Source: Clostridium simiarum (GTDB taxonomy: Bacteria > Bacillota > Clostridia > Clostridiales > Clostridiaceae). Taken from it: a DNA stretch of 64,000 bases. Numbering within the stretch: the first letter of the stretch is position 1; each line of letters starts with the position of its first letter. Position numbers and translations under genes: made by a program. The stretch spans positions 213,713-277,712 of the forward strand of contig NZ_JAHLQL010000005.1 in assembly GCF_018919175.1 (NCBI RefSeq), read 5' to 3'. This document shows, in pieces, positions 24,814 to 33,633 of this stretch. The notes beneath the pieces were generated by a model that worked only from the letters and a program-made list of their open reading frames with translations, did not search any database and was not told the DNA's origin.

Positions 24814-25842
24814 TTATTCGTAGATCTCTCCCCACTTAATAGTGTTAGCCGCCCAAGCATACCCAATTCCTGCTCCTACAGTAACTACTATATCTCCATT
24901 TTTTATTTTTCCTTGTTCTAGAGCTAATTTAACTGATAGTATTTGGTCAATTTGTCCAAGGTGCCCGTAATCCTTTAAATATATAGATTTTGATTCTGGT
25001 ACTCCTAATTCTGATAATATAAATTTATGAGCAGAATATTTAAAATGTATCATTGCAATATAATCTATGTCCTCTTGACTGTATCCACTCTTTCTTAATG
25101 ATTCTCTTATAACCTTTAAGAAGTTCGGTGTAGATTTTTCATTAAGCCTACTCTTCATACCCTCCACATCCATAACATCTAAAGACTTATAGGCTTCACC
25201 TAGATTTCCATTATCTATTGGTTTGAGCGTTCCACCATATACAACTCCTACATCTCTTGCAAATGAGCCATCTGTTATTATGGAAGTTTCAAGTAATTCG
25301 TTTTTACCATAATTCTTCTTTAATAAAACTGCGCCCCCTCCAGTAGCTAAGTTAAACATAAAGCTTACCCTGCTATTTTTATAGTCTATAAAATCTTCAT
25401 TTCTATATCCGCCACAGATTAAAACTGTATTTACACTTTCATCAGAAAGCATCATATCTTTAGCTATCTTCATAGCTGTTATTGCAGTACAACACCTTTG
25501 AGCTATATCAAATCCATAAGCATTAATAGCTCCTAATTTATGTTGAATATACATAGCTGAAGTTGTTAAAGGATATTCCTTCCATTCCTCACCAATACAG
25601 ATGATAACATCTATATCTAGTGGGTTTACCCCTGTACTAACTATACAGTCTTTAGCTGCAAGATATCCCATTTCTTGAGTCCCATCCTCTGGACCTGCAA
25701 TAGTCTTTTTAACAAATCCTAACTTTTCTATAACTGCCTCTTCTGCCCAAACTCCTCCAGTAGCTTTACTTACTTCTTTAGCCGTCATATGGTGTTTTGG
25801 TAAATAAGTTCCAAATCCTACTACTCCTACATGATTATGCAC
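24814..25842 (-). CDS. KAS III-like (FabH-fold) condensing enzyme with altered active site
   Basis: Thiolase-fold protein of 342 residues. The nucleophile Cys lies in DIAQRCCTA (about residue 117) and a His in MIHFKYSAHKF. The third residue differs: the FabH GNTS segment reads YGHLGQIDQ here, so Asn is replaced by His. That suggests a Cys-His-His site and a reaction other than fatty-acid initiation. The start is the GTG at 25842, since GGAGGG lies inside the longer TTG reading from 25860. It is first in the operon behind a sigma-54 promoter. It is not in a fatty-acid synthesis cluster, so catabolic condensation or cleavage is possible. Confidence 0.78.
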   Translation of the reverse strand: MHNHVGVVGFGTYLPKHHMTAKEVSKATGGVWAEEAVIEKLGFVKKTIAGPEDGTQEMGYLAAKDCIVSTGVNPLDIDVIICIGEEWKEYPLTTSAMYIQHKLGAINAYGFDIAQRCCTAITAMKIAKDMMLSDESVNTVLICGGYRNEDFIDYKNSRVSFMFNLATGGGAVLLKKNYGKNELLETSIITDGSFARDVGVVYGGTLKPIDNGNLGEAYKSLDVMDVEGMKSRLNEKSTPNFLKVIRESLRKSGYSQEDIDYIAMIHFKYSAHKFILSELGVPESKSIYLKDYGHLGQIDQILSVKLALEQGKIKNGDIVVTVGAGIGYAWAANTIKWGEIYE

Positions 25843-25920
25843 AAAAATCCCTCCAAACAAATATTGTAATTACCTATTTCAATTATGTAATCCTTAACAA
25901 TTATTTTTACTGTTTAATTA

Positions 25921-25936
25921 AGCAATAACCATGCCA
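25921..25936 (-). promoter_or_regulatory. Sigma-54 (-24/-12) promoter of the KAS III-like operon
   Basis: Minus strand TGGCATGGTTATTGCT, with GG and GC exactly 12 bp apart, against consensus TGGCACG-N4-TTGCW. It lies 78 bp before GTG 25842 and downstream of the gene for a sigma-54 activator. The 302-bp gap otherwise holds only the terminator at 25995-26060. Confidence 0.8.
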
Positions 25937-25994
25937 TAGTTTGAAAGTCTTTATAAATTTAATAATAATATGCTTATTAACCTATTTAAAATAA

Positions 25995-26060
25995 AAAAAC
26001 CGTCATAGCCTAATAAGTTCAATAAGTTTAATCTTATAAAACTTTGCTATAACAGTTTTT
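25995..26060 (-). terminator. Probable terminator of the sigma-54 activator gene
   Basis: A 15-bp stem with wobble pairs (AAAAACTGTTATAGC with GCTATGACGGTTTTT, minus sense), a 36-nt loop and a T run. The large loop could also hold activator binding sites for the adjacent promoter. Confidence 0.55.
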
Positions 26061-26144
26061 ATTAAAAATTTAATATTTAGTTATATTATCATAAAACTTT
26101 CTATAAATATAAACTGTAAAAAATTTAAACAGTGTATCCCTTTA

Positions 26145-27539
26145 TTACATTTTCACATCTATACCGTACTCTTCTAATTTCCTATAAAGAGAAGCTCTTG
26201 GTATATTAAGCTTCTTTGATGTTTCAGATTTATTGTAATTACATTCTCTAAGTGTATTTATAATTATCTCTTTTTCTACCGAATCTAAAATATCTTTTAA
26301 ATTTCCACTAGTTTTGTTAACTACCTTACTCTTCATAGATCTGTTTATTAAATAAGGTGGCAGATCAGCTATGGAAATGTTTACATCATCTGCATTTACA
26401 CATATTTTTTCAACTATATTTCTAAGTTCTCTTACATTTCCTGGCCAATCATAATTAACTAGTATATCCATTATATTTTTAGGTACATTTCTATACATTC
26501 CAGTTTCTCTATAGAATAACCCTAAAAATTTGTCTATAAGCTCTGGAATATCCACTCTTCTTTCTCTTATAGGCGGTATCTCCAAGGTTAATACATTTAA
26601 TCTATAATATAAATCTTCTCTAAACTTTCCATCATTAACTAACTGAAGCAAGTTTTTATGAGTAGCACTTATGACCCTTACATCCACCTTAAGTGGCGAC
26701 TTTGCTCCTATAGGTTGTACTTCTTTTTCTTGAAGAACTCTTAAAAGCTTTGCCTGTAGATGTAGAGGCATTTCTCCTATTTCATCTAAGAAAATTGTCC
26801 CTCCATTAGCTAATTGAAACTTTCCTATATTTCCACCCTTTCTAGCACCAGTAAAACTGCCATCCTCATATCCAAAGAACTCGGATTCCATAAGATTTTC
26901 TGGTATGGCTGAACAGTTAACACTTATAAATGCCTTATCTTTTCTATTACTCTCATTATGTATAGAATGAGCAAATAATTCTTTACCAACTCCACTTTCA
27001 CCTATTACTAATACGTTAGACTTTACTCTAGCCATCTTTTTAACTTTATTTTTACATTTTGATATTTCTTGGGATCTTCCTATAATATCATCTAAATTAT
27101 ATTTTGCTATGTTTAATTTTGCTATTTCATTCTTATAGAGTTTTAATTCTTTATCTAAAACTCTGTATTTATCCATAACTTCTTGAAGCTTACTAATATC
27201 CTCAAAGACTACCATACCAAAGCCACCCATAAGTTTCCCATCATCATCCATTATAGGTATACGATGAACAATTGCCTCATTACCATTATCAAATCTATGT
27301 TTACATGCTATTTCAGCTTGTTTTCTATGTAATGTATCTAAAAACTTAGAGGTAGGATTAGCTTCTGTAACCAATTTTCCTATAAGTTCTTCTCTAGGTT
27401 TTTTTAAAAAATCGCTAAAGGTTTTATTTATGTATATTATTTTTCCTTCCTTGTCTAATATATCTACAGCTATAGGAAGCTCATCAAAAACCGCGTAGCA
27501 AAATTGTATAAACTCTTTATTAATCATTATGTTATTCAT
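26145..27539 (-). CDS. Sigma-54-dependent transcriptional activator (PAS-AAA-HTH)
   Basis: Protein of 464 residues in three parts: a PAS sensor (about 10-125, PIAVDILDKEGKIIYINKTF region), an AAA+ domain and a Fis-type HTH at the C-terminus (NKSETSKKLNIPRASLYRKL). The AAA+ part has Walker A GESGVGKE, Walker B GGTIFLDEIGEM and the sigma-54 contact loop GSFTGA, a Ser variant of GAFTGA. It would activate the -24/-12 promoters around it: 25921-25936, 33348-33363 and 34596-34611. The PAS domain may sense the pathway's substrate or redox state. Its own start is ATG 27539; a Met four codons later is an alternative. Confidence 0.9.
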   Translation of the reverse strand: MNNIMINKEFIQFCYAVFDELPIAVDILDKEGKIIYINKTFSDFLKKPREELIGKLVTEANPTSKFLDTLHRKQAEIACKHRFDNGNEAIVHRIPIMDDDGKLMGGFGMVVFEDISKLQEVMDKYRVLDKELKLYKNEIAKLNIAKYNLDDIIGRSQEISKCKNKVKKMARVKSNVLVIGESGVGKELFAHSIHNESNRKDKAFISVNCSAIPENLMESEFFGYEDGSFTGARKGGNIGKFQLANGGTIFLDEIGEMPLHLQAKLLRVLQEKEVQPIGAKSPLKVDVRVISATHKNLLQLVNDGKFREDLYYRLNVLTLEIPPIRERRVDIPELIDKFLGLFYRETGMYRNVPKNIMDILVNYDWPGNVRELRNIVEKICVNADDVNISIADLPPYLINRSMKSKVVNKTSGNLKDILDSVEKEIIINTLRECNYNKSETSKKLNIPRASLYRKLEEYGIDVKM

Positions 27540-27678
27540 CGAATCATCAACTCCCTTAAGTATTATTATACAAAATTAATACATATATCAAAGGGTTTTA
27601 TTTAAAATCTTCACAAAATATAATTTTTTCATACTTCTTAAGTTAAAGTACTATAGAAATATTTTAAATAGAACATAA

Positions 27679-27700
27679 ATAGCTGGATTTCTCCAGCTAT
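27679..27700. terminator. Hairpin after the first alpha/beta hydrolase gene
   Basis: Perfect 9-bp stem ATAGCTGGA/TCCAGCTAT with a GAAA loop in minus sense. It has only a short T run, so it may reduce rather than stop read-through from the liv operon into the activator gene. Confidence 0.6.
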
Positions 27701-27711
27701 TCATATTTTCG

Positions 27712-28527
27712 TTAAAGTATTCTTATGTTTTTATTATAGTTTCTAAGAAATCCACTAACTAAAGTTGCAAACTCAATGGGTTTCTCGTACATAGAAGCAT
27801 GCCCTGACTCTTTTATAACTACCATACTAGAATCCTTAATTCCTTTATGAATAATTTCCTGATAGATCACAGGCGTTATGATGTCATATTCTGCTCCTAT
27901 AATAAAAGTAGGTACATGAATCTCCTGCAATCTATTAGTTACATTAAGATCTGAAGCACTTTTAATAGCTCTTCTAAACCCTTCATACCACTCTTTTTTA
28001 AAACTATTTATTATGAGTTCCTCTCTTACCTTAAGCCATTTTGCATTTTCTTCATAAAATTTATGTGAATATATATATGGCATAGTGGCATTAAAGAATA
28101 CTTCACCATCATATGTTCCTGCAGCGTAATCCCACAGTTTCTCTATACCCCTCATTATTTCTGTAGTATAGCTTGTAGTGTTTGCTAATATTAGACTTAA
28201 TAGCCTTTTAGGATACTTTAGTGCAAATCTCATCGCCACTTCTCCCCCATAGGATATTCCTAATATATGGGCCTTTTTTATAGATAGCTTATCTAAGAAA
28301 TCATTTAGCATATCTACATGTAATTCTTGGGTGTAACTCTCTTTGCCTTTACTAGAAGATCCTTGATCTATAAGATCTAGAAATATAACTTTATTATCTC
28401 TAAAATGCTCTATGAATGGCCTCCAACTTAAGCTACTCATCATTATACCATTTAAAAATATGACTGGCTCTCCCTCTCCATAGCATTCATAATTTAACTC
28501 ATATTCCCCTATGGTAACTTTGTTCAT
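27712..28527 (-). CDS. Alpha/beta hydrolase, last gene of the Liv-type operon
   Basis: Protein of 271 residues with the alpha/beta-hydrolase core. It has an oxyanion region FLNGIMMS, nucleophile elbow GISYGG, an acid in GAEYDIITP and the His in SGHASMYEKP. The family includes enol-lactonases, esterases and C-C hydrolases. There is no signal peptide, so it acts on the imported compound inside the cell. It lies 23 bp after the substrate-binding protein gene. The bond it cleaves is unknown. Confidence 0.82.
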   Translation of the reverse strand: MNKVTIGEYELNYECYGEGEPVIFLNGIMMSSLSWRPFIEHFRDNKVIFLDLIDQGSSSKGKESYTQELHVDMLNDFLDKLSIKKAHILGISYGGEVAMRFALKYPKRLLSLILANTTSYTTEIMRGIEKLWDYAAGTYDGEVFFNATMPYIYSHKFYEENAKWLKVREELIINSFKKEWYEGFRRAIKSASDLNVTNRLQEIHVPTFIIGAEYDIITPVIYQEIIHKGIKDSSMVVIKESGHASMYEKPIEFATLVSGFLRNYNKNIRIL

Positions 28528-28550
28528 ATAATCATCTCCTATTGGAATTC

Positions 28551-29780
28551 TTACTCAGCTGATATAAAATCAGTTATTTTTTCATAACCAAAATTCTTAT
28601 CATCTACATATTTAGCTTTCATGAAATACATTTTTTCAACACCATTTCTTCTGTCTTCAGTATAGGTTATACCTTTTGCTATACCTTCACTGTAGTCCTT
28701 TAATGATTCCATAGATTTAATATAGTTTTCCCAAGTTAAATCGCCTTTTACTCTCTTTAATCCTTCTGTAAATACTTGTGCTGCTACCCATCCTGCTACT
28801 CCATATGCATTCGGAGTTTCATCAGGGAAGTATTTTTTAAATGTATCGTTAAATTTCTTTGCTTCAGCATTATTAGGATCTGTTATATCTGGAACCCAAG
28901 CCGCTGTTATAGCTCCATCCCATGCATCTTTAGCAAGTTGGAATAAAGTAATATCTGCAACTATATAAGAAGCTAAAAATTGAGTTTTAAAGCCTTGTTT
29001 TTTAGCTTCATTAGCTATACCAGCTGCTGGTTTAGCATTTCCATAAATCACAGTAACATCTGGAGTATTTTCAGAAAGCTTTTGAACATGAGCAGAGAAG
29101 TCAACGTCTGCTGGATTATATGGAACCTCTGTAACTAATGCAGACTCTTTTCCCATTTTCTTAAGTTTTCCTTTTATTCCTTCTAATCCTTCTTTACCTA
29201 TATCATTATTCTCGTATATAACAGCTATTTTATTAGCTTTTAAATCATCTATCATATATTTTGCCATTAAAGAACCTTCAAAAATATAGTTAGGTTGAAC
29301 TGGGAAATAATTCCCTTTAACTTGCGATAATTTGCTTGCTCCAGTTCCTTGATATACTGCTGGTATTCCTTTTTCACTTAAGTAGTCTATGCACGAAAGG
29401 GCTCCTGGTGTACCAGTTTGTCCAACTATAGCAAAAACCTTATCTTTTTCCACTAATTCTTCTGCTTTTTGAAGAGCAACGTCTGGCTTAAATCCATCAT
29501 CTTTCACTACAAGTTCTATTTTTTTGCCATTTACTCCTCCCTCTTCATTTATCATTTTAAAATATGCTTCCATACCGTGAGTTACAGGTATTCCAACTAC
29601 AGCTACACCACCTGAGGTAGGAGCTATAGTACCTACCTTTATAGTATCACCCTCTACCCCTTGAGCTACTTCCCCTTTTGATTTCTCTCCCTCTTTTTCT
29701 CCATTAGAACCACCTTGACAACCTGCTAATAGAGATACTGATAATATACCTGCTAGAAGCATTGATATTTTCTTTTTCAT
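28551..29780 (-). CDS. Branched-chain-amino-acid-type ABC substrate-binding lipoprotein (LivJ family)
   Basis: Lipoprotein of 409 residues with lipobox LLAGC and the peripla_BP_6 fold (IKVGTIAPTSGG, MEAYFKMINEEGGVNGKKIELVVKDD in parts). It binds the substrate outside the membrane for the LivHMGF transporter encoded upstream. LivJ-family binders handle branched-chain amino acids but also aromatic acids, urea, amides and short carboxylates. The operon context (hydrolase, CoA-transferase and sigma-54 control nearby) argues for a carboxylate or ester rather than an amino acid. That is inference. Confidence 0.88.
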   Translation of the reverse strand: MKKKISMLLAGILSVSLLAGCQGGSNGEKEGEKSKGEVAQGVEGDTIKVGTIAPTSGGVAVVGIPVTHGMEAYFKMINEEGGVNGKKIELVVKDDGFKPDVALQKAEELVEKDKVFAIVGQTGTPGALSCIDYLSEKGIPAVYQGTGASKLSQVKGNYFPVQPNYIFEGSLMAKYMIDDLKANKIAVIYENNDIGKEGLEGIKGKLKKMGKESALVTEVPYNPADVDFSAHVQKLSENTPDVTVIYGNAKPAAGIANEAKKQGFKTQFLASYIVADITLFQLAKDAWDGAITAAWVPDITDPNNAEAKKFNDTFKKYFPDETPNAYGVAGWVAAQVFTEGLKRVKGDLTWENYIKSMESLKDYSEGIAKGITYTEDRRNGVEKMYFMKAKYVDDKNFGYEKITDFISAE

Positions 29781-29816
29781 AAATAATCCTCCTTTAATAT
29801 ATATGAAATATATTGC

Positions 29817-30521
29817 TTAACCACCTAAATAAGATTTTTTTATGCTTTCATTTTTTCCTATTTCCTCAGCTGTTCCTGCTAAAGATATATTTCCTGTCTC
29901 TAGTATGTAGATATAATCAGAAATTTTAACTGTTTGGAAAGCATTTTGTTCTACAAGAAGTATAGTCACTCCTCTTTTATTGATTTCTTTTATTATTTCA
30001 AAGATATCTTTAACCACTATAGGGGCGAGTCCTAATGATGGTTCATCCATTATAAATAGTTTAGGTGCAGCCATAAGTCCCCTGCCTATAGCTAACATTT
30101 GCTGCTCTCCTCCACTTAAGGTACCAGCTAGCTGTCTATTTCTTTCCTTTAATCTTGGAAAATATTCATAAACCATATGAAAATCTTCTTTTATTTTTTC
30201 TTTATCCTTTCTTAAATAAGCTCCAATTTTTAGGTTTTCCTCTACAGTAAGTTGTGGAAATATTTTTCTACCTTCTGGGCAATGAACTATACCTTTTGAA
30301 ACTATTTTATCTGGAGAAAGAGAGTTAATCTTTTCTCCTTGAAACTCTATACTCCCTCCTGCAATTGGCACTAGCCCTGAAATAGATTTAAGGGTGGTAG
30401 TTTTACCGGCACCGTTGGCTCCTAAGATACTAACTATTTGACCTTCTTTTATATCTAAATTAATACCCTTTATAACATTTACATATCCATAATTAACCTC
30501 TAGGTCTCGTATCTTAAACAT
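29817..30521 (-). CDS. livF: Liv-type ABC transporter ATP-binding protein LivF
   Basis: ATPase of 234 residues with Walker A GANGAGKTT, signature LSGGEQQM and Walker B LFIMDEPSLGLAP, the LivF pattern. It pairs with LivG to drive the transporter. It overlaps livG by 8 bp, and the substrate-binding protein follows 36 bp later. Confidence 0.9.
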   Translation of the reverse strand: MFKIRDLEVNYGYVNVIKGINLDIKEGQIVSILGANGAGKTTTLKSISGLVPIAGGSIEFQGEKINSLSPDKIVSKGIVHCPEGRKIFPQLTVEENLKIGAYLRKDKEKIKEDFHMVYEYFPRLKERNRQLAGTLSGGEQQMLAIGRGLMAAPKLFIMDEPSLGLAPIVVKDIFEIIKEINKRGVTILLVEQNAFQTVKISDYIYILETGNISLAGTAEEIGKNESIKKSYLGG

Positions 30522-31293
30522 CCTTTTCTCCCTCCCCTAGATATGCTTCAATAACTACTGGATTACTTTGTATTTCCTTTGGAGTACCTTCAGCAATTTT
30601 TTTACCGAAGTTTATAACTGTCATTCTATCGCATATGCTCATAACCAATGACATATCATGTTCTACTAAAAGTATAGTTATACCAAACTTGTCTCTTATA
30701 TTTCTTATTCTCTCTGCTAATATATTGGTTTCAGTATCATTCATCCCTGCTGCTGGTTCATCTAAAATTATAAGCTTAGGATTTCCTACAAGAGCTCTTC
30801 CAAGCTCTACTAGCTTTTGGACTCCATAAGGTAGGTTATAAACTAACCTATTTTCATATTCTCTTATTTCTAAAAAATCTAAGATGTCTTCGGCTCTCTT
30901 TTTTGCACTTTCTTCTTCTTTTTTAACCTTAGGAAGCTTAAACATACTTAAAAGTGTTCCATACTTTATAGTGGAATGTTCCCCCACTAGCAGATTATCT
31001 AGCACAGTCATATGTTTAAAGAGTTCCACATTTTGAAAAGTTCTAGCTATTCCTATATCCACCATTTGATGAACCTTTAACTCTGTAGCATTTATGCCAT
31101 TAAATATAACTTTACCCTGATCTGGTTTGTAAAACTGACTGATAAGATTAAAAACAGTAGTCTTTCCCGCACCATTTGGCCCTATAAGTCCATAGATCTC
31201 CCCTTCTTCTATAGAAAAGCTTAAACTATCAACAGCTTTTAATCCTCCAAAGGCTATAGAAATATTGTCTACATTTAAAAGATTTTTCCCCAT
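30514..31293 (-). CDS. livG: Liv-type ABC transporter ATP-binding protein LivG
   Basis: ATPase of 259 residues with Walker A GPNGAGKTT, a divergent signature LPYGVQKL typical of LivG, Walker B LIILDEPAAGMN and the C-terminal BCA extension (IAEGTPKEIQSNPVVIEAYLG in part). ATG 31293 sits 10 nt after AAAGGAGG; a longer in-frame reading to 31323 overlaps livM and is rejected. Confidence 0.9.
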   Translation of the reverse strand: MGKNLLNVDNISIAFGGLKAVDSLSFSIEEGEIYGLIGPNGAGKTTVFNLISQFYKPDQGKVIFNGINATELKVHQMVDIGIARTFQNVELFKHMTVLDNLLVGEHSTIKYGTLLSMFKLPKVKKEEESAKKRAEDILDFLEIREYENRLVYNLPYGVQKLVELGRALVGNPKLIILDEPAAGMNDTETNILAERIRNIRDKFGITILLVEHDMSLVMSICDRMTVINFGKKIAEGTPKEIQSNPVVIEAYLGEGEKDV

Positions 31294-31294
31294 G

Positions 31295-32299
31295 CTAAGC
31301 CTCCTTTCCCTGTATCGAAGCATTACTCTTTGAACTCTTCATTGATAATTTACCCTTTATAGCTTGTATTATTTGATTTATTCCATATGGACAATATCTA
31401 ACCGTTAATATTAAAAGTATTCCCGTGATTATAGTTGCGCCGTTTTTTATAGGAATAGCTTTAATATATTCAGGTAGCATGGTCATAAACATAGCACCTA
31501 TAATAGAACCTGATATTGAGGATAATCCTCCTATTACTATCATAGCCAATAGGTTAAGTGAAACCGCCATGCCAAAGGATTGAGGATAAACTTGCCTATA
31601 AAGATATGCAAACAAACTTCCTGCTGCCCCAGCGTAAGCCGCACTTATCACAAAGGCTATAGTTTTATATTTTGCAGTATTAACTCCTAAGGAACTTGCT
31701 GCAATTTCGCTATCTCTAAGAGCCATTAAGGCTCTTCCAGTTTTACTATTTATAAGGTTTTTAGCTATTATAACTGCAATGACTATAAAAAATAGAATAA
31801 AGTAATACATGCTTATGCGTGTTTTAAATGCGTAACCTAAAATTTTAGGTGGATTTATACCTTTAAGACCTGAAAAACCTCCAGTAAATTTTTCAAACTC
31901 CATAAATACATGCTCAAAAGCAACTCCAAATCCTAAGGTTGCTATAGCTAGATAGTTTCCTTCAAGCCTAAGGGCTGGAAGTCCCAGTATAAATCCTAAT
32001 ATCGCTGTTACTAGTATTGATATAACTAAAGCTATTATAAAGTGGACATTGAATCTAATTGATAGATTAGCTGTTATATAAGCTCCTAAGCCAATAAAAG
32101 CTGCGTGTCCTAAAGATATCTGTCCTCCATATCCTAAAAGAATATTGTAGCCTATAGCAGCAATTACAAATATTCCTCCTAAGTTTATAAGAGTTATGGT
32201 GCTTGTCTTTAGAGGGACTATATTTGGAAATATTATGGCTATAAGTAATACAATAATATTTACCTTATTTTTTAATAAAAATTCTTTTAAACCCTTCAA
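31295..32299 (-). CDS. livM: Liv-type ABC transporter permease LivM
   Basis: Permease of 334 residues with about nine membrane helices. It has GYNILLGYGGQISLGHAAF and the coupling motif ALRDSEIAASSLGVN, as in LivM. The start is a TTG at 32299 behind AAGGTG. It ends one base before livG. Confidence 0.9.
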   Translation of the reverse strand: MKGLKEFLLKNKVNIIVLLIAIIFPNIVPLKTSTITLINLGGIFVIAAIGYNILLGYGGQISLGHAAFIGLGAYITANLSIRFNVHFIIALVISILVTAILGFILGLPALRLEGNYLAIATLGFGVAFEHVFMEFEKFTGGFSGLKGINPPKILGYAFKTRISMYYFILFFIVIAVIIAKNLINSKTGRALMALRDSEIAASSLGVNTAKYKTIAFVISAAYAGAAGSLFAYLYRQVYPQSFGMAVSLNLLAMIVIGGLSSISGSIIGAMFMTMLPEYIKAIPIKNGATIITGILLILTVRYCPYGINQIIQAIKGKLSMKSSKSNASIQGKEA

Positions 32300-32301
32300 G
32301 A

Positions 32302-33168
32302 TTACACCTTCTTTCTATAAGTCTTTCCTAAGATACCATTTGGTTTTATTACCAACATTACAATTATTAAACCGAAAGCAAACACTGTTTTCCATGATAA
32401 AGAAACATACTTTCCGAAAAGGTTTTCTGAAATTCCAAGAATTAATCCTCCAACTACAGGTCCAACAAAGCTAGTAAAGCCACCTAGCACCGCTGCTGAA
32501 AATGATTTCAAATGAATGTCAGCCATCATGTTAATATCAAGGAAAGTAGTAGGTGCTATTAACATACCTGCAATAGATGATAAAACAGCACTTATAATCC
32601 AAGTAAGTGTAATAACTTTATTTACTGATATACCCATAAGTTCAGCTGCTTCAGGATTTTGAGAGGCAGCTCTTAAAGCAAGTCCAGTCTTTGTATATTT
32701 GAAAAAATAAAATAGTGCAAGCATTATTACCACAGTTACTGCTATAGTAAGTATACTATTTGGATCTACAGATACCCCTAAAAACTCTACATTTTTCCCA
32801 CTAAACATTTTAGGAAATTGCTTTGTATCAAATCCAAACAGATTACCTGCCAAACCATTTAATATCATTATAAGTCCTAGTGTAGCTATCATGGAACTTA
32901 CTAATGGAGCCTTTTCAAGGGGCTTTATTACTATCCTATGGAGAGTAAGTCCCATGACAGCCGCAAATACCATAGTAATGATCATCGCTAAAAAATATGG
33001 TACCTTAAGGGATGTTAATAATGTAAATGCAATAAAAGTATTAAACATGGCCATTTCACCTTGAGAAAAGTTAACTATATCTGAAGTTTTAAAAATCATA
33101 ACTAATCCAAGTGCTGCCAATGAATACAAGCTTCCTGTTATCAGACCGCTGATAATAACTTGAAGCAT
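32302..33168 (-). CDS. livH: Liv-type ABC transporter permease LivH
   Basis: Permease of 288 residues with about eight helices. It has ALGLVMIFKTSDIVNFSQGEM near the N-terminus (split by length) and the coupling motif RAASQNPEAAELMGIS. ATG 33168 follows a perfect AGGAGGTGG; the 18 extra upstream codons contain that site and are not translated. It is first in the operon livH-livM-livG-livF-binding protein-hydrolase, with a sigma-54 promoter 180 bp upstream. Confidence 0.9.
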   Translation of the reverse strand: MLQVIISGLITGSLYSLAALGLVMIFKTSDIVNFSQGEMAMFNTFIAFTLLTSLKVPYFLAMIITMVFAAVMGLTLHRIVIKPLEKAPLVSSMIATLGLIMILNGLAGNLFGFDTKQFPKMFSGKNVEFLGVSVDPNSILTIAVTVVIMLALFYFFKYTKTGLALRAASQNPEAAELMGISVNKVITLTWIISAVLSSIAGMLIAPTTFLDINMMADIHLKSFSAAVLGGFTSFVGPVVGGLILGISENLFGKYVSLSWKTVFAFGLIIVMLVIKPNGILGKTYRKKV

Positions 33169-33347
33169 AAGTCCACCTCCTATGTAATAAAATGATACAT
33201 TGTATTTTTTTAATACATGCACTAAATTATTCTTTTTACTTAATTTTCATAAAAGTATAACAAGTGCACAGTGCTGTTAGCTTTTATTTATCTTTTATTT
33301 CAGCATATATCCTCTCCTTAAAAAATTATTTACTTGCCATATTACAC

Positions 33348-33363
33348 AGCAGTTTTCATGCCA
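33348..33363 (-). promoter_or_regulatory. Sigma-54 (-24/-12) promoter of the Liv-type operon
   Basis: Minus strand TGGCATGAAAACTGCT, GG and GC 12 bp apart. It lies 180 bp before livH. A palindrome AGGTAT-AA-ATACCT at 33389-33402, just upstream, could be an activator site. Confidence 0.75.
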
Positions 33364-33438
33364 ACATATAGAATATTCTTATAATCAAAGGTATAAATAC
33401 CTAAAACTTCTATTAACAAGTAAAATACTACATAAAAA

Positions 33439-33519
33439 ATAAAGAATTCTAATTCATCAAAATCTTAAAGCCTTTAATCAGCTTACTATTTATTAAATGA
33501 ATTTTAGAATTCTTTATTT
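33439..33519. repeat. Inverted repeat with 40-bp interior
   Basis: AATAAAGAATTCTAA-TTCAT (about 33439-33456) pairs with ATGAATTTTAGAATTCTTTATT (33497-33518), with a 2-nt bulge. It is downstream of the 33634 hydrolase gene and upstream of the liv promoter, and may act as that gene's terminator. It is similar in style to the element at 6392-6540 but shorter. Confidence 0.5.
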
Positions 33520-33633
33520 CTAATATTAAAAGAATATTTTTTCTCCTATATAATTTAAAGTCCTGTAGGTAAGGATTTATTTTATGACAATATTGTTTAT
33601 TTTTGTGACATAGTTTTATAATGAATCTTTATA

